64,000 bases of DNA from Siphonodentalium dalli (taxonomy: Eukaryota; Mollusca; Scaphopoda; Gadilida; Siphonodentaliidae): the NCBI GenBank assembly GCA_032622095.1, contig CP136069.1:103880278-103944277 (forward strand). The letters are read 5' to 3'. This document shows, piece after piece, positions 13,340-27,100 of this stretch. Made by a program: the position numbers and the translations under genes. Below the pieces are notes generated by a model that worked only from the letters and a program-made list of their open reading frames with translations, did no database searches and was not told the origin of the DNA. Position 1 is the stretch's first letter; every line of letters begins with the position of its first letter.

Positions 13340-14350
13340 TATCAAAATCAGTTAATATGTGTAATAAAACACTCCTAATGTCAGTTATTATGTATATAAC
13401 TGAAAATTTCAGGTATTATACATATTAACGGAGTGAATCAGGTATTACACACAATAACTGAATATTTCAGGTATTATACATATTAACTGATAATACATAT
13501 TAACTGTAACATATACACAACCACTCGTACCACGCCGCTGTGACCAGCCATGAGAACATACACATGAAACCGACCCGACAGTGTTGCATGCAATATAAGT
13601 ATACGTACACCCCAACCCCATGTGCCATGCCTATGTGGCGATGTGATCAGCCTTGATGACATACACACGAAATAATAAAATAGACCAGACAGTGTCACAA
13701 TCAATATTAGACAAAAAATACATACTGAACCCCAACCACCTGTCGCCGCGTCCCTACATGTGATGACCAGATGTGAAAACATGGACATGAAATAATAGAT
13801 GTTGCCTATATCATCAAATGCAATAAAAGTATGTATACCCAACCCCTTGTATCACGCCGCTGTGACCAGCCATGAGACCATACACATGGAATGTTCAAAC
13901 CGACCATACAGTGTTGCATGCATTATAAGTATACGTACACTCCTACACCCTGTGTCACGCCTCTGTGACGATGTGATCAGCCTTGATGACATACACGTGA
14001 AATAATAAAATAGACCAGACAATGTCCCATGCAATATAAGTACGCACACCATAACCCCATGTCTCTAAACGTGACATATTGTGACATGTGAAAACATGCA
14101 TATGAAATGTTCAAACAGACATGGTCCCATGCAATATAAGTGCATCAATCCCATGTCGCCGCGTCCCTACATCTAACCAGTCATGAGAACATACACATGA
14201 AATTGTCAAACAGACCCGGCAGTGTCACAATAAATATTAGAAGAAAAGTACATACGTGCACCCAAACCGCATGTCGTCACGTCGCTACATGTGATGACCA
14301 GACGTAAAAACATGCACACGAATTTTTCAAATAGACCCGATAGTGTCCCA
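13340..14350. repeat. Minisatellites: short ATTAACTGA-type array, then about 112-bp units
   Basis: 13340-13505 repeats GGTATTATACATATTAACTG-like units of about 35-60 bp. From 13505 to about 14350, units of about 112 bp recur with the phrases CAGTGT(TGCATGCA/CACAATCA)ATA, TAAGTATACGTACACC, GTGATCAGCCTTGATGACAT and ACATGAAATAATAAAATAGA. About seven or eight diverged copies are visible. No coding signal; open frames across it are shadows of the repeat. Confidence 0.8.
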
Positions 14351-14880
14351 ATGCGATTTTTGCGAGAAACTAAACAACAGTCGACCTCTATTTTATCTCA
14401 TTCATATCATCATTTTGCTATACTACTAGGGGATTGCCCGTCACAAAATGACGGGTATATACATGATCTTTGTTACTTTCTAGTATCCGCGTTCATTAAA
14501 GTGATGTGAAACACTTCGGTAGGCTGATCAAATAGAAATGGAGAATAATCTTGCTAAAAGTAGTTATATTTTACAAATATTATATCCAAATTGACATGAC
14601 ACATCATTCTTATATATTAATTAAATGTAGCGACTCTCGATGGTGATATCGTTTTCGTACGTTAGTTTATCGCCGGTATTGAGTCCCGAATCGAGATGTA
14701 AATATTTACAATTGAGCGTAGTTCAGACGATGTTTTTTATGTAGTGTTACGGTCGATTTGATTCAGATTTTCGTTGATGTTAGTAGAATGTTACATTCAT
14801 CCAGTTGGAATAGCACATCAATGCTAACTTATCAGTTTAACGCACCCGAACTAAGGCCTGCTCGTCACTTTAACAGTCAT
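14351..14880. other. No gene recognised; AT-rich unique sequence
   Basis: AT-rich sequence without repeats or coding signals that I can identify. A small inverted motif CCCGTCACAAAATGACGGGT lies at 14438-14457. Confidence 0.4.
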
Positions 14881-15884
14881 GCTAAATTTCATGATGATCT
14901 GACCAAAGGGACAACCTGTAGCACATGCCAAAGGATTTAGTCATGCAAAGAGTAAAATCCAAGATGGCTGCTGGCAGCCATGTTTTTTTTTTGGCCGAAT
15001 GACGCTAAAATGACTCGTTCCCATCTACATGTCAAAGACAACAGCCATGACATATTTCATAAAAGGCCGCTAGACCACAGTGTCCCCCGAACCAGTGGCT
15101 TCATTTGGAGCGGAGGCTTTGTAGAAGTATAGTATATGGATAAGACACTTGTGCATTGTCTCATTAGTGACATGCATACAAATAACCAAATCTTTAAAAA
15201 AACTCTTAAAGTCAAAATATAACCTCAAATTGGCACAAAATGAAGAAAATTACAAGAAAAATTTAATTTTCTAAGTCGAAAAGCCCATAACTCCGAGAAA
15301 AATCGTCGGATCAAACTCAAATTCGAACTTGACCTGTATCTTGATATGACTGATCCACATAAAAACGGTATTTGCAACTAAAGGATCCAAACTTGAGATA
15401 TCATCCGGAAACCGAAAAAGTGAGAAATTTTCTAAGTAAAACAAGTCGAAAAAGGGCCACAACTCTCGCAAAAATGGGCGGAGCAAACCCATATTCGAAC
15501 TTGACCTGTATTTTGGTCTGATAAACTCACCTATGAAATTTGCTTTTGATCTAATAACCTAAACTAAAGTTATCATCTGGAAACCATTTCCGGACGGACG
15601 GACGGACGTCATCACGGACGGGCACCGGCTATTTTAATAGTCCCCCGAAAACAAAACAATAATGATCCAACCAAAGGTACGACCGTGCTAAAAGATTTAG
15701 TCATGCAAAGAGTAAAATAAAAGATGGCTGCTGGCGGCGATGTTTTTTGGCCGAATGACCCCAAAATGACTCGTTCCCATCTACATGTCAATATTAACAT
15801 CCATGACAAATTTCATGATGATACGACCAAAGGTACAACCCGTATCATATGCTACACACACACGCAAGTAAAGTTGAGCTAAAA
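14880..15884. mobile_element. Cluster of non-autonomous repeat fragments with GGAC tail
   Basis: 14880-15065 and 15660-15884 are copies of the 58.7-61.1 kb repeat unit (GATTTAGTCATGCAAAGAG, AAGATGGCTGCTGGCGG, CCCATCTACATGTCAATATT); the second ends in TTGAGCTAAAAA like that array. Between them, 15180-15590 holds two or three units of about 165 bp (CATAACTCCGAGAAAAATCG, TTCGAACTTGACCTGTAT) ending in (GGAC)n at 15594-15608. Confidence 0.7.
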
Positions 15885-16339
15885 ACGCTCGCGGCAGGCG
15901 GTTGGCAAAAATAATTCGCATCGGAGCGGTCGGTGAGATAATATACCTCAAGCTTACATGGAACTCTTATGCCAATTACACGTGTATGGAAATCACTAAC
16001 TAATGTTATGACTGAATATTTTCCAACCGTCAATGTTTAGACTCAAATAGCCATGAGTTTCAAAATGTCTACCTATACCTCTTATTATAGGTATAAACCA
16101 CCGTTTGACATATTTAAACCCATCTCTGGTTTAAACATGGTCCAATCAGACCAAACATTTAGCAGTAGTGTCTCTGTATCGTCGAGATAATTGAAAGTAT
16201 TAACAAGGGGTACGCATCTAAGATGCTTTTGTCGAGATTTTTGGCAGTCGAACCAAACTTCTGCCAATAAGGTGCACAACTTCGGGAAAAAAAGTTGGAC
16301 GGTGGTATATTATTGCAATAGGCCTATATACCAAATAAC

Positions 16340-17005
16340 AAATTGAATCCGTTAATATTTCATTGAGTTATCGCACTAACGGTGATAAAATTGTGATTAA
16401 AATAGACAAACTAAGACCCATAACTCCGGAAAAAAAATTCGGACAAACCAGGTTTTCGAACTCGACCGAGATATTGTTGCAATAGACTCATATACCAAAT
16501 ATTGTTTAAATCGGTTAATATTTCATTGAGTTATCGCGCTAACGGTGATAACATTGCTAAAAATAGACAAACTAAGACCCATAATTCTGCAAAAAAAAAT
16601 TTGGACAAACCTGGTTTTCGAACTCGTCCGAGATATTGTTGCAGGAGACTCATACACCAAATATTGTTGAAATCGGTTAATATTTCATCGAGTTATCGCA
16701 CTAACGGTTATAAAATTGCTAAAAATAGACAAACTAAGACCCATAACTCCGCGAAAAAAAATCGAAACAAACCTGATTTTCGAACTCGTCCGAGATATTG
16801 TTGCAGGAGACTCATTTACCAAATATTGTTAAAATCGGTTAATATTTCATCGAGTTATCGCGCTAACTGTGATAAAATAGCTAAAAATAGACAAACTAAG
16901 ACCCATAACTCCGCGAAAAAAAATCGGACAAACTTGGTTTTCGAACTCGTCCGAGATATTGTTGCAGGAGACTCATATCAAATATTGTTGAAATTGGTTA
17001 ATATG
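16340..17005 (+). repeat. 162-bp tandem repeat, four-plus copies
   Basis: The phrase GTTAATATTTCAT or its variants recurs at 16351, 16514, 16676, 16838 and 16997, a period of 159-163 bp. Units share AGACCCATAACTCCG, GACAAACCTGGTTTTCGAAC and GAGATATTGTTGCAGGAGAC. The 201-codon open frame through it (16502-17107) is the repeat read three times and shows no domain. Confidence 0.9.
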
Positions 17006-17869
17006 AAATATGAATTGGCCTGTTCTCATCTCTCTCCCTCTCCCTCTCTGTCTCCTGCTATCCCTAACACTATCTTCTCCCTTTTTTCCACCCCTAACTC
17101 AAATTAAGTTATAGATCTCCATTTCTCCTAAAACCATTATTTACAACCCTTCCCGTCTGATCTATACACCTCCCTCACGTTTTGGGGATGGGGCATGTCA
17201 CCAAAGAGGAGAAGACTTCATATAAGCCATCGGGCTTGTTGTCTGATCCTCGTTTCCAAACATTAAATCTTCTATTTTGCATATATGTGTCATATGTATA
17301 TTATGATATTTGTTTGGATTTGGAAATAAAATTATGTTTACACGAAAATAAGCTTACTGTTATACATTCTCTGCAACTGCAACTTTAAATAGTGCAGACT
17401 TGTTAGTATTGATTTTCGTAAGCCTGTAAGTAAACTCATTGGAGAGAATATATCAAAATAAGCTTATTTTCAGATAACTTGATCTGCCAACTGTCATTTT
17501 GTATCATTTCCATATCTTTTTGTTACTTAATCTGTTATTTAAATTGCATTTATTTCTCGATGACCTAACAACTAAAACAATAGTTGCTTGAATATATTAC
17601 TTCCCGATTAGGTAACTTGGATGTGTTTCTTTCTATTGAGATCACAGTTTACGAGAAAAAATTAAGATTACATGTTGTATAGGAATGAATAATCATCTCA
17701 AATTACATATGGAGTGCTGAAATGGCATTTTCTGCATCACATATTCATATGGCATCCACTTCCAATGATGCCAATAACTTAGATTATGAGATTGCAGTTT
17801 CGGAGTTACATGTGTGTGTGTTATCTTCGTTTGGTTCAGCGCTGTAGTATAGGCTGGATTCACTAGACT
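17005..17869. other. 3' flank of the SLC20 gene; no other gene seen
   Basis: Short CT-rich run at about 17024-17055. On the minus strand this follows the SLC20 stop codon. AATAAA occurs on that strand at 17554-17549 and is a possible polyadenylation signal about 316 bases after the stop. Confidence 0.4.
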
Positions 17870-18110
17870 TCATGTGACAATTTGCATCAATCCTGCCATG
17901 ACTGCTGCACTGATACCACCTGCTATTGGCAGTGTAACAATCCATGCTGCTGCAATGTTCCTGAATAACTTCCATTTCACATTCTCTCGAGATCTCAGGT
18001 AACCAACAGACACAATGGAACCGACTTTACAGTGAGTGGTGCTGACTGGAATGCCAATGTTCGATGCAATTAACACGGTCAGTGCTGACGCTATTTCAAT
18101 ACAGAATCCA
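17870..18110 (-). CDS. SLC20/PiT last coding exon
   Basis: 241 nt including the stop. The acceptor is CTTATTTCAG just above 18110. It codes [40 protein letters not shown], a [17 protein letters not shown] segment and [14 protein letters not shown]. The [11 protein letters not shown] block is among the most conserved in the family. The first base pairs with the AG of the previous exon to complete a serine codon. Confidence 0.95.
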
Positions 18111-21100
18111 CTGAAATAAGAAATATTTTTTGTATGAACAATTTATTTACCCTATTAATATAATTACCAGCTGGGCTAATTGATATTCTACACATCTACA
18201 TGCCCAACCCAAAAAAGGGTGCCACCTGTCCATTCTCCATGATAAATAACATTTCCCATACAAAGACACCAGCAAACACAAGACTATTTCAGAATAGCGT
18301 GATGTTATTAATTATCAAGTATCAAATATTTTTCAATATAATCAACAAATTCTAAGTCGAAAAGGGACAAAAACAACAACTATTTCAAACAGAAATACAC
18401 TGCTCATCCCTATTGTTTTTTTTGGGGGGGGCAAATAGAACGAACATTCAAGCTCTCCATTCTCACCGAAAGCAACGAATTTCTGTTCAAATGAATGCCA
18501 GTAATATTATATTTAAATCAGGAAAGGCAAGCGACGAACCGAAATGAAAAACGAGTATTTCTCCCACCCCTAAACTCTTTAGCACAGTCAGCCAGTGTGA
18601 GATAGCTGGGTGAGATTTCCCTTTCTCCCACCCCCTAAACACTTTAGCACAGGCAGCCAGTGTGAGATAGCTGGGTGATATTTCCCTGTCTCACATAACA
18701 CGTGACCATCTATCTCACACCACCCACGTGACTGCTTTACCTATTTAATTAAGAGCCGGAACTAATTTAACTATCCGTCATCATGTTTTGTGTGAATTAA
18801 AACAGATAAAAACAATGGCGACCAACCAGTTACGCTTCACGTTTCAAGTAAATAAATAGGGACGAATTCGTGGACGCTAATACAAATGGTGATAAGCCTC
18901 AACTGTTAATCACGAAAAACCTTCAACATAACCTCACTTGCAGACACAGAGTTGCATATATAACATGAAATATAAACGACTAATTTGCAAACATATTCCA
19001 TAAAACGGAAGACCCCAAGCGAAACTGGTACCACTGGCACATTTCGTAACAGGTAAACAATAGCCGCTTCACAAATGACGAACGAAATAATTCCACATTT
19101 GAACAGTTGTCATCGTTGCAATAAATCGTCGAACGCGTCTAACTAACATTTGTCTGTCATATATTCACACGTTTCCTTTTCTAATGGTATCGATATGGTC
19201 ATTTCCGATGACAAACACGATTAGTCCAGTTGCATATACTTCATATCAATACGCGCCTTTCTCGGAATTTATGCAGGTGCAAACGATGTGACGTGTCCAT
19301 GTCGTTTTCACAAGACCGTGTCGATTTCACTCTAACGTATTAACCATGCGCGCACGGATAACGCGCTTCGTTTTTACAGTATATACCCTTTGGTATATAC
19401 CGAAATCATCCCAGTTAATTACGATATCGCATTAGATTTCTCCCCAGATATACCGTTACGAAGCTACTGGAATATAAAACAAAAAATCGGAATGAGGCTC
19501 TTGGGTTGGGAGAAAAATGATCCATCATGACCTGGGGTGTGTGATGGAAATGTCTCCCACCCCCTAAACACTTTAGCACAGGCAGCCAGTGTGAGATAGC
19601 TGGGTGATATTTCCCTGTCTCACATAACACGTGACCATCTATCCCACACCACCCACGTGACTACTTTACCTATTTAATTAAGAGCCGGAACTTATTTAAC
19701 AATCCGTCATCATGTTTTGTGTGAATTAAAACAGATAAAAACAATGGCGACCAATCAGTTACGCTTCACGTTTCAAGTAAATAAATACGGACGAATTCGT
19801 GGACGCTAATACAAATGTTAATCACGAAAAAACCTTCAACATAACCTCACTTGCAGACACAGAGTTGCATATATAACATGAAATATAAACGACTAATTTG
19901 CGAACATATTCCATAAAACGGAAGACCCCAAGCGAAACTGGTACCACTGGCACATTTCGTAACTGGTAAACAATAGCCGCTTCACAAATGACGAACGAAA
20001 TAATTCCACATTTGAACAGTTGTCATCGTTGCAATAAATCGTCGAACGCGTCTAACTAACATTTGTCTGTCATATATTCACATGTTTCCTTTTCTAATGG
20101 TATCGATATGGTCATTTCCGATGACAAACACGATTAGTCCAGTTGTATATACTTCATATCAATACGCGCCTTTCTCGGAATTTATGCAGGTGCAACGATG
20201 TGACGTATCCATGTCGTTTTCACAAGACCGTGTCGATTTCACTCTAACGTATTAACCATGCGAGCACGGGTAACGCGCTTCGTTTTTACAGTATATACCC
20301 TTTGGTATATACCGAAATCATCCCAGTTAATTACGATATCGCATTAGCTTTCTCCCCAGATATACCGTTACGAAGCTACTGGAATGTGCCAAAGATTGGT
20401 GTAAAACAAAAAATCGGAATGAGGCTCTTGAGTTGGGAGAAAAATGATCCATCATGACCTGGGGTGTGTGATGGAAATTTCTCCCACCCCCTAAACACTT
20501 TAGCACAGGCAGCCAATGTGAGATAGCTGGGTGATATTTCCCTGTCTCACATAACACGTGACCATCTATCTCACACCACCCACGTGACTACTTTACCTAT
20601 TTAATTAAGAGCCTGAACTAATTTAACTATCCGTCATCATGTTTTGTGTGAATTAAAACAGATAAAAACAATGGCGACCAATCAGTTACGCTTCACGTTT
20701 CAAGTAAATAAATACGGACGAATTCGTGGACGCTAATACAAATGGTGATAAGCCTCAACTGTTAATCACGAAAAACCTTCAACATAACCTCACTTGCAGA
20801 CACAGAGTTGCATATATAACATGAAATATAAACGACTAATTTGCGAACATATTCCATAAAACGGAAGACCCCAAGCGAAACTGGTACCACTGGCACATTT
20901 CGTAACAGGTAAACAATAACCGCTTCACAAATGACGAACGAAATAATTCCACATTCGAACAGTTGTCATCGTTGCAATAAATCGTCGAACGCGTTTAACT
21001 AACATTTGTCTGTCATATATTCACATGTTTCCTTTTCTAAATGGTATCGATATTGTCATTTCCAATGACAAACACGATTAGTCCAGTTGTATATACTTCA

Positions 21101-24100
21101 TATCAATATGCGCGTTTCTCGGAATTTATGCAGGTGCAACGATGTGACGTATCCATGTCGTTTTCACAAGACCGTGTCGATTTCACTCTAACGTATTAAC
21201 CCTGCGCGCACGGGTAACGCATTTGTTTATAGAGTACATACCTTTGGTATATACCGACATTATCCCAGTTAATCACGAATATCGCATCAGATTTCTCCCC
21301 AGATATACCGTTACGAAGCTACTGGAATGTGCCAAAGATTGGTATAAAACAAAAAATCGGTGTGTGATAGAAAAATCTGGCCCCTCGGGTGAGATTTTTC
21401 CATCCCACACCCCAGGTCATGATGGATAATATTAATCTCACCCTCGGGGCCAGATATTTGGTCCGGCCACTCGGCAAGCCTCGTGTCCGGCCCAAATATC
21501 TGGCCCCTCGGGTGAGATTTTCCCATCCCACACCCCAGGTCGTGATGGATAATATTAATCTCACCTGGCACAACAACCGGTACAACTGCCAGTGGTGAAA
21601 AGAGCTATTAAAATGCTGTTACTGTCAGTCACCATAAACACATGAGACGTACCTGGTTGGAGTGATCTTTGAAAGGTTTTCTCCCATTGTTTTGATGACA
21701 CGCCTACCCCAGATCCACAATCCAATTGAGATTCCAACTCCACCATATAGAAGGATCCAAATGGGGGTCTCAGATTTTTGTGCCACACTTCCTTCTGTTG
21801 TTATAATCCACAAGGCAACAAGTGGACCAATTGCATTGCTAATAGGAAATATGTAAATATATATATACATCAGAACATTTTACATTTAAAACAAATGAGG
21901 AACCTGAAAACAGGGAATTTAACTATTAGTGCAATAATTTAAATTCAACAATGTACAAGAATATGAAAATATAAATATAAATTATTTTTAATCTAGGTAT
22001 CATTTTCCCTTTGGACCTGGAGTAGTCACGTGTCATGGCGGTAGGTTAGACGCTTTTCAAAGTAAATGACTTGTTTATTCACGTTTTATGCGGTTAATTG
22101 TGTACAAATAATGCCACAACTGGATATAGGTGTGATTTCACTCATTCTGTGAAACGATGTCTTCGCGAATGAAAAGGGACCAAACTGTGACTGTTGGACT
22201 TAATCGACGTCTCGGAAGATTCTCGCATATAAATGTGCTCACTGGATTGACCCTATTAGTGGATGTAAATAATATCGTTCCTATACAAATAACGGAGGAG
22301 CTCTGCCATATTACTGTGAGTACCAATGATATCAAAAACTCTCTGGTCAAATCTGGGTTCGACCTAAACAGCAAACGAATCAGTCTTAGAGATGCTGAAA
22401 ATCGCAGCACTCAATTGACGACAAAAGACGCCCCTGTCAAATTACCAGATGACCTGATTATTAATGCACTCAAATCATATGGGAACTATGTTGAAGGGAG
22501 CTCATTGGAGCATATATGGCAAGAAACGTGAGCAGAAAGTTAGGGGGTATGTTTTTGTCCCATGTAGAAAGCCTTGGGACAGATCGGGACAAGCGTTACA
22601 AAAGCTGATAGAAGATAGAGGATGGACGGATGGACGGACGACGGACGAGGAGCGATGACTTCGTCTCAGGTGAGCTAACACGACAGTCAATGACTGTGGA
22701 GACGCTCACCAGACTGTAACAACTGAGAAGACTAGGAAAACCATAAGAAATAGTACTTAAAAACAAGTAGTCCTAAAGAGGGACATAGCTAGTGGGTCTC
22801 CATTGAGCAGTGGGGTGTCCACTTTGAAATTTTCAACTACATGGCCCTGATCACCCCACCCCACATAGTCTGCTCCCCCTAACTGAAGCAAACACAACAC
22901 CAAATGAATCAAACACACTCCCAAGTTCGTAAAAATGGTGGACCCCAATCAAACAAATTTTGATCCCAACTCTCCATAGGCCATATACACCAAATGTCAT
23001 TTCTTGACTGGTTGAACCCATTTTAACAAATCTGTAACCCAATCCCAAGTAACACAAAGACCCTCCATACCACATATAAGCTAAATAGGCCTGGTGGGTC
23101 TCGAGGAGGAGCCATTTTAAGAATTACTATAGGGTCGCACCCCTATTTGACCTGGTGACCCCATTTGAACAAATATGAATACCAGTCACCCAAGGACTCT
23201 CCATACCAAATATATGCTAAATGGGCCAAATGGTTCTCAAGACAATGTTTTAAGAATAACTATTTAGGGAAAGAATTATGTCCATGGCTCTGCCCCATTT
23301 GACCCAGTGGTCCAATTCTGAATCAAATTTGAATCCCAGTCACCATACCAAAAATAAGCTGAATAGGCCTGATGATTCTTGAAGACGTTTTAAGGATTAC
23401 AATGGGTGGACAAGTTATGTCCCTGGCTCCCTATGGGAGACTCGCATATATAAGATAATGCACTGTTACATTATCTTTCATGCTGCACAAGCGGAGCTCC
23501 CTTCATAAAAGGGTTTATAAATAATGGTCTAACACCATATATGTCCAGAATAACAAAAAGAGGTTCTCGGCAAAATTCCATACTGCAACTTTAAAATGTA
23601 TTTGTCATGCCACATACGAAACTTGGACAACCAGAATAGAACATTTAGTTGTCAATTATTTATCTAACACGTACAATAACCAAGTGAGTCACAATATGCT
23701 ACCTTTTCGGAAAATGCATAGAATAATTTTCGGGATATATGTAAAAAATGAACTTTTTACTAAATTTAGTTGCCATTTTGGAAGCCACCTTGAGCAATTT
23801 GGTCTATAAACACCGTAGTGTGACACATTTAAGATAGACAAAAACAATAAACAACATTCATACCAAAGATAGTAACATTTTACTTTAAACAAATTTCCAA
23901 ACCTGAAAAGTAATTATTTGCCGATTATTTTTGTCAAGTTTGTGAGAGAAAAATCCAATATTTCTGGCGATATCAGTGGTGACAATAGTAACAATTAACC
24001 ACAGTGAATCAGACACGTTAGTATTCAATGTATAGAAGGCAGAATTGCCAATTGTATATATAAACCACAACTTGTAAGCGATTGCGGGGCACGTTGGGGC

Positions 24101-27100
24101 AATATCTACCATTTTCCATATTTTGGCGGCCATTTTGAGCCAAAGTCACAATTTTGGTTCCAATAAGTTGGAATATTCATAGGTAATGAATAACAAATCG
24201 TTGATACGTCGTCGCGTGTCGTCTGCATGTGAGGTCTATATACAAACTCCAAGCATGTTAATACTAAACGAATATACGGTTAGCTGCATGCATACGAACG
24301 ACAGCATTCACGTGCGTGTGGTCGAGGCATCGCGTTATCATTCATTCACCTTTTTGAGATTGCAAATCTGAATGCTGAGATGAATGTTCAATTAATTTCA
24401 ATTGAAATACATTCATAATAGATATGTACACAATATTTCGAATATGTTATGGATTCATATTTCAGATGACATTCGCAGTCCAATAGACTATTCCCGGGTT
24501 GTGAGAAAACACGAGCTCTTCTGTGTTGGAGGCGGAAATGAGCGTCACGTGACCGGCACTGTAGGGTTTATTTTGTAAACAGCTTTATCAATATGGCAGA
24601 CTCGAATGCGATGGATAGATTTAGTAGATTGACTGTTATTGAATTGCGAGAATTTCTGAGAAAAAGGGGAATCACTACCACTGGTTACATAAAGGAAAAG
24701 CTTCTGAAGTTGTGTTTCTTTTGTGAACAAACTGACCAGCCCGTTATCGAGCAAATTGTTGACAAAGAAATCTCTGGAAAACAAAGAAGAATAGTTACGG
24801 CGTGTGGAGCTGGGAATCAACCAAACAAACATGAATGGATGCTTCCCGATATTTATTCTGTTGAAAGCAGTAAATGGACGTTAGATTTGAAGTCCTTATG
24901 CGAGTTCTCTTCGGCGGACATATTTGCCTATCTTTTGGAAAAAGGATGGAGTTATGCCAGATTAAAGGATTATAAATCTAGCCATGGATTCCGTTTAAGT
25001 GAAGATGGGCATATCCATCAAGTGGTTCTGTGCCACGAAGTTGGGTTGGACAGATTAAGCTGCGACTGCAAATGTTCGGACCTTAGAAAATTCCACCTGA
25101 TTAAAGCAAAATGTGTTCGGGAAACGAGCATATCAGAGAAACCTTATGATGTTTGGGTGGCATTGTCGGAAGATGGAGCAGCAGTAACTGGTGGATGCAT
25201 GTGTCCAGCGTAAGTACATGTACATATAAACTATATCATGCAAATACGACACAGTATTATGAAACGTTAGATACCCATGAATTTCCGTAATGGTGTTCCT
25301 TATTGTTTACTGAATAAAATAATGTTCAATTACATGTATTAATATACATGTACATATTACAAATCCGGAGACCGAGACCGGTATATGGGTAGTCCTATAG
25401 CCATTGCATTAATAATTTGAAGAACAAAAATCATCAACAGGCTTTATAACATTTCTTTTATAATTTATTCAACAAAATATTGGCATACACGAGACAATAG
25501 AACAGAAGATAACACTGACAATAGATACTATGGAATATTAAATTACCATCGGTAAGGCAGAGAGAATTTCCCATACCATTCTCATTTTTTTTTTAATCAT
25601 GCTGGCCTACATGAACCACCCACCCTATATGATTTGGTTCTGCGTGATGCTTCAATAAATTCAGAAAAAATAGGGATGAAACGCTCTTTATTGTATTAAT
25701 AATATGTCTATAGTATGTCATTACTTTATCAGCATTAAAATTATCAATATTATTAGTGATAATTCTCCTTTCATTTCCAGTGATGACGGAGGGTGCAAAC
25801 ATGTTGTTTCGCTGATGTTCAGTCTGTCCAGTTGGTGTGCAAGAAATACAGATAGGTCGACACTTGTATGTACAGATGAGCCATGTGTATGGAATGTTCC
25901 GAGAAAGGCATCACGACCGATGAAGTTGGATGATATAAAATGCGGCAACCAGGACTCACCTGGCCCCATCAAACGTGTCTATTCGCCAGTAACTACTAAG
26001 CCATTGTGTGATGATGAACTCAGACATGACATTTTCAAACTCATCAAAGGCTCCGACAGTCAGGCATTGGAACTGTTCGTAGTTGATGAGGACCCTCAAC
26101 CACCATTTATCACCGATTATGTGGAAGAATACCGATGTAAACCAGGATATGCTGAGGTGAAATTCACTGACTTCGTTGAACAGTGGTGTGGATTGAAAGA
26201 GAGGGCATTGATTGAGAAAATTACAAGGGGACAGGCAGACAACACATTATGGCATGAATATCGGAAGGGTAGAATTACTGCTACATCATTCGGTCAGGTG
26301 ATGTCCGTGAAAAATGGCTGTTCTCGCACCATGTTACATTCAATTCTCGGTGTTGTGCAAAAGGACCTAAGTAAAATACCAGCTATCTCCCATGGACGAG
26401 AAACCGAGGGTGTGGCACGACAATTATATATAGACACATATAAGAAAAATCATAAATCATTCAAGGTCAATCTGTGTGGGCTGATAATAAGTCCTGATCA
26501 TCCTATCCTCGGGGCAAGTCCAGATGGGCTTGTTTATTGCAAGTGCTGTGGTGATGGCATTCTGGAAATAAAAAGTACATTCAAACACAAAAGGAGTACC
26601 ATTGATGTCATTCTGGATGACCCATGTTACCACCTATACAGGAACAATAATGGTGACATTTCATTGAAAGAGACCAGTGTGTGGTATAAACAAATACAGT
26701 GCCAGCTGATTGTTTGCCAAAAGAAATATTGTGACTTTGTATTCTACATTAAAGGCTTCATATTATCACAATTTCATGGGTGAAATATTTGCAATAAGAT
26801 CACGTTCTTATCTACATGTACTGGTATTAACTAAAACTCGCAGGACTTGCAATACTTGTTGAAGTTACTAGTAAATTTTCAATGAAATCATATCGTGATT
26901 TAAAGGTAACATACTGGTTATCGATGGCTTTTAAAATGTTAGTAATTTGAAAAGTTGTATGTCACTCTATTCACTTAGATTGGTATTATTTAATTTGTAA
27001 CCAACTTAGACTGCAAATTTGTAATAACAGCACAAACAGCAACCGTTTGATTTATAACAGGCTTAATTGTCCATGGAATAGCTGTTTGGCCAATCAACTT

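Noticed and set aside
16502-17107. 201-codon frame with repeating KIAKNRQTKTHNSAKKN text
   Set aside because: It is the 162-bp repeat, open by chance because 162 is a multiple of 3.
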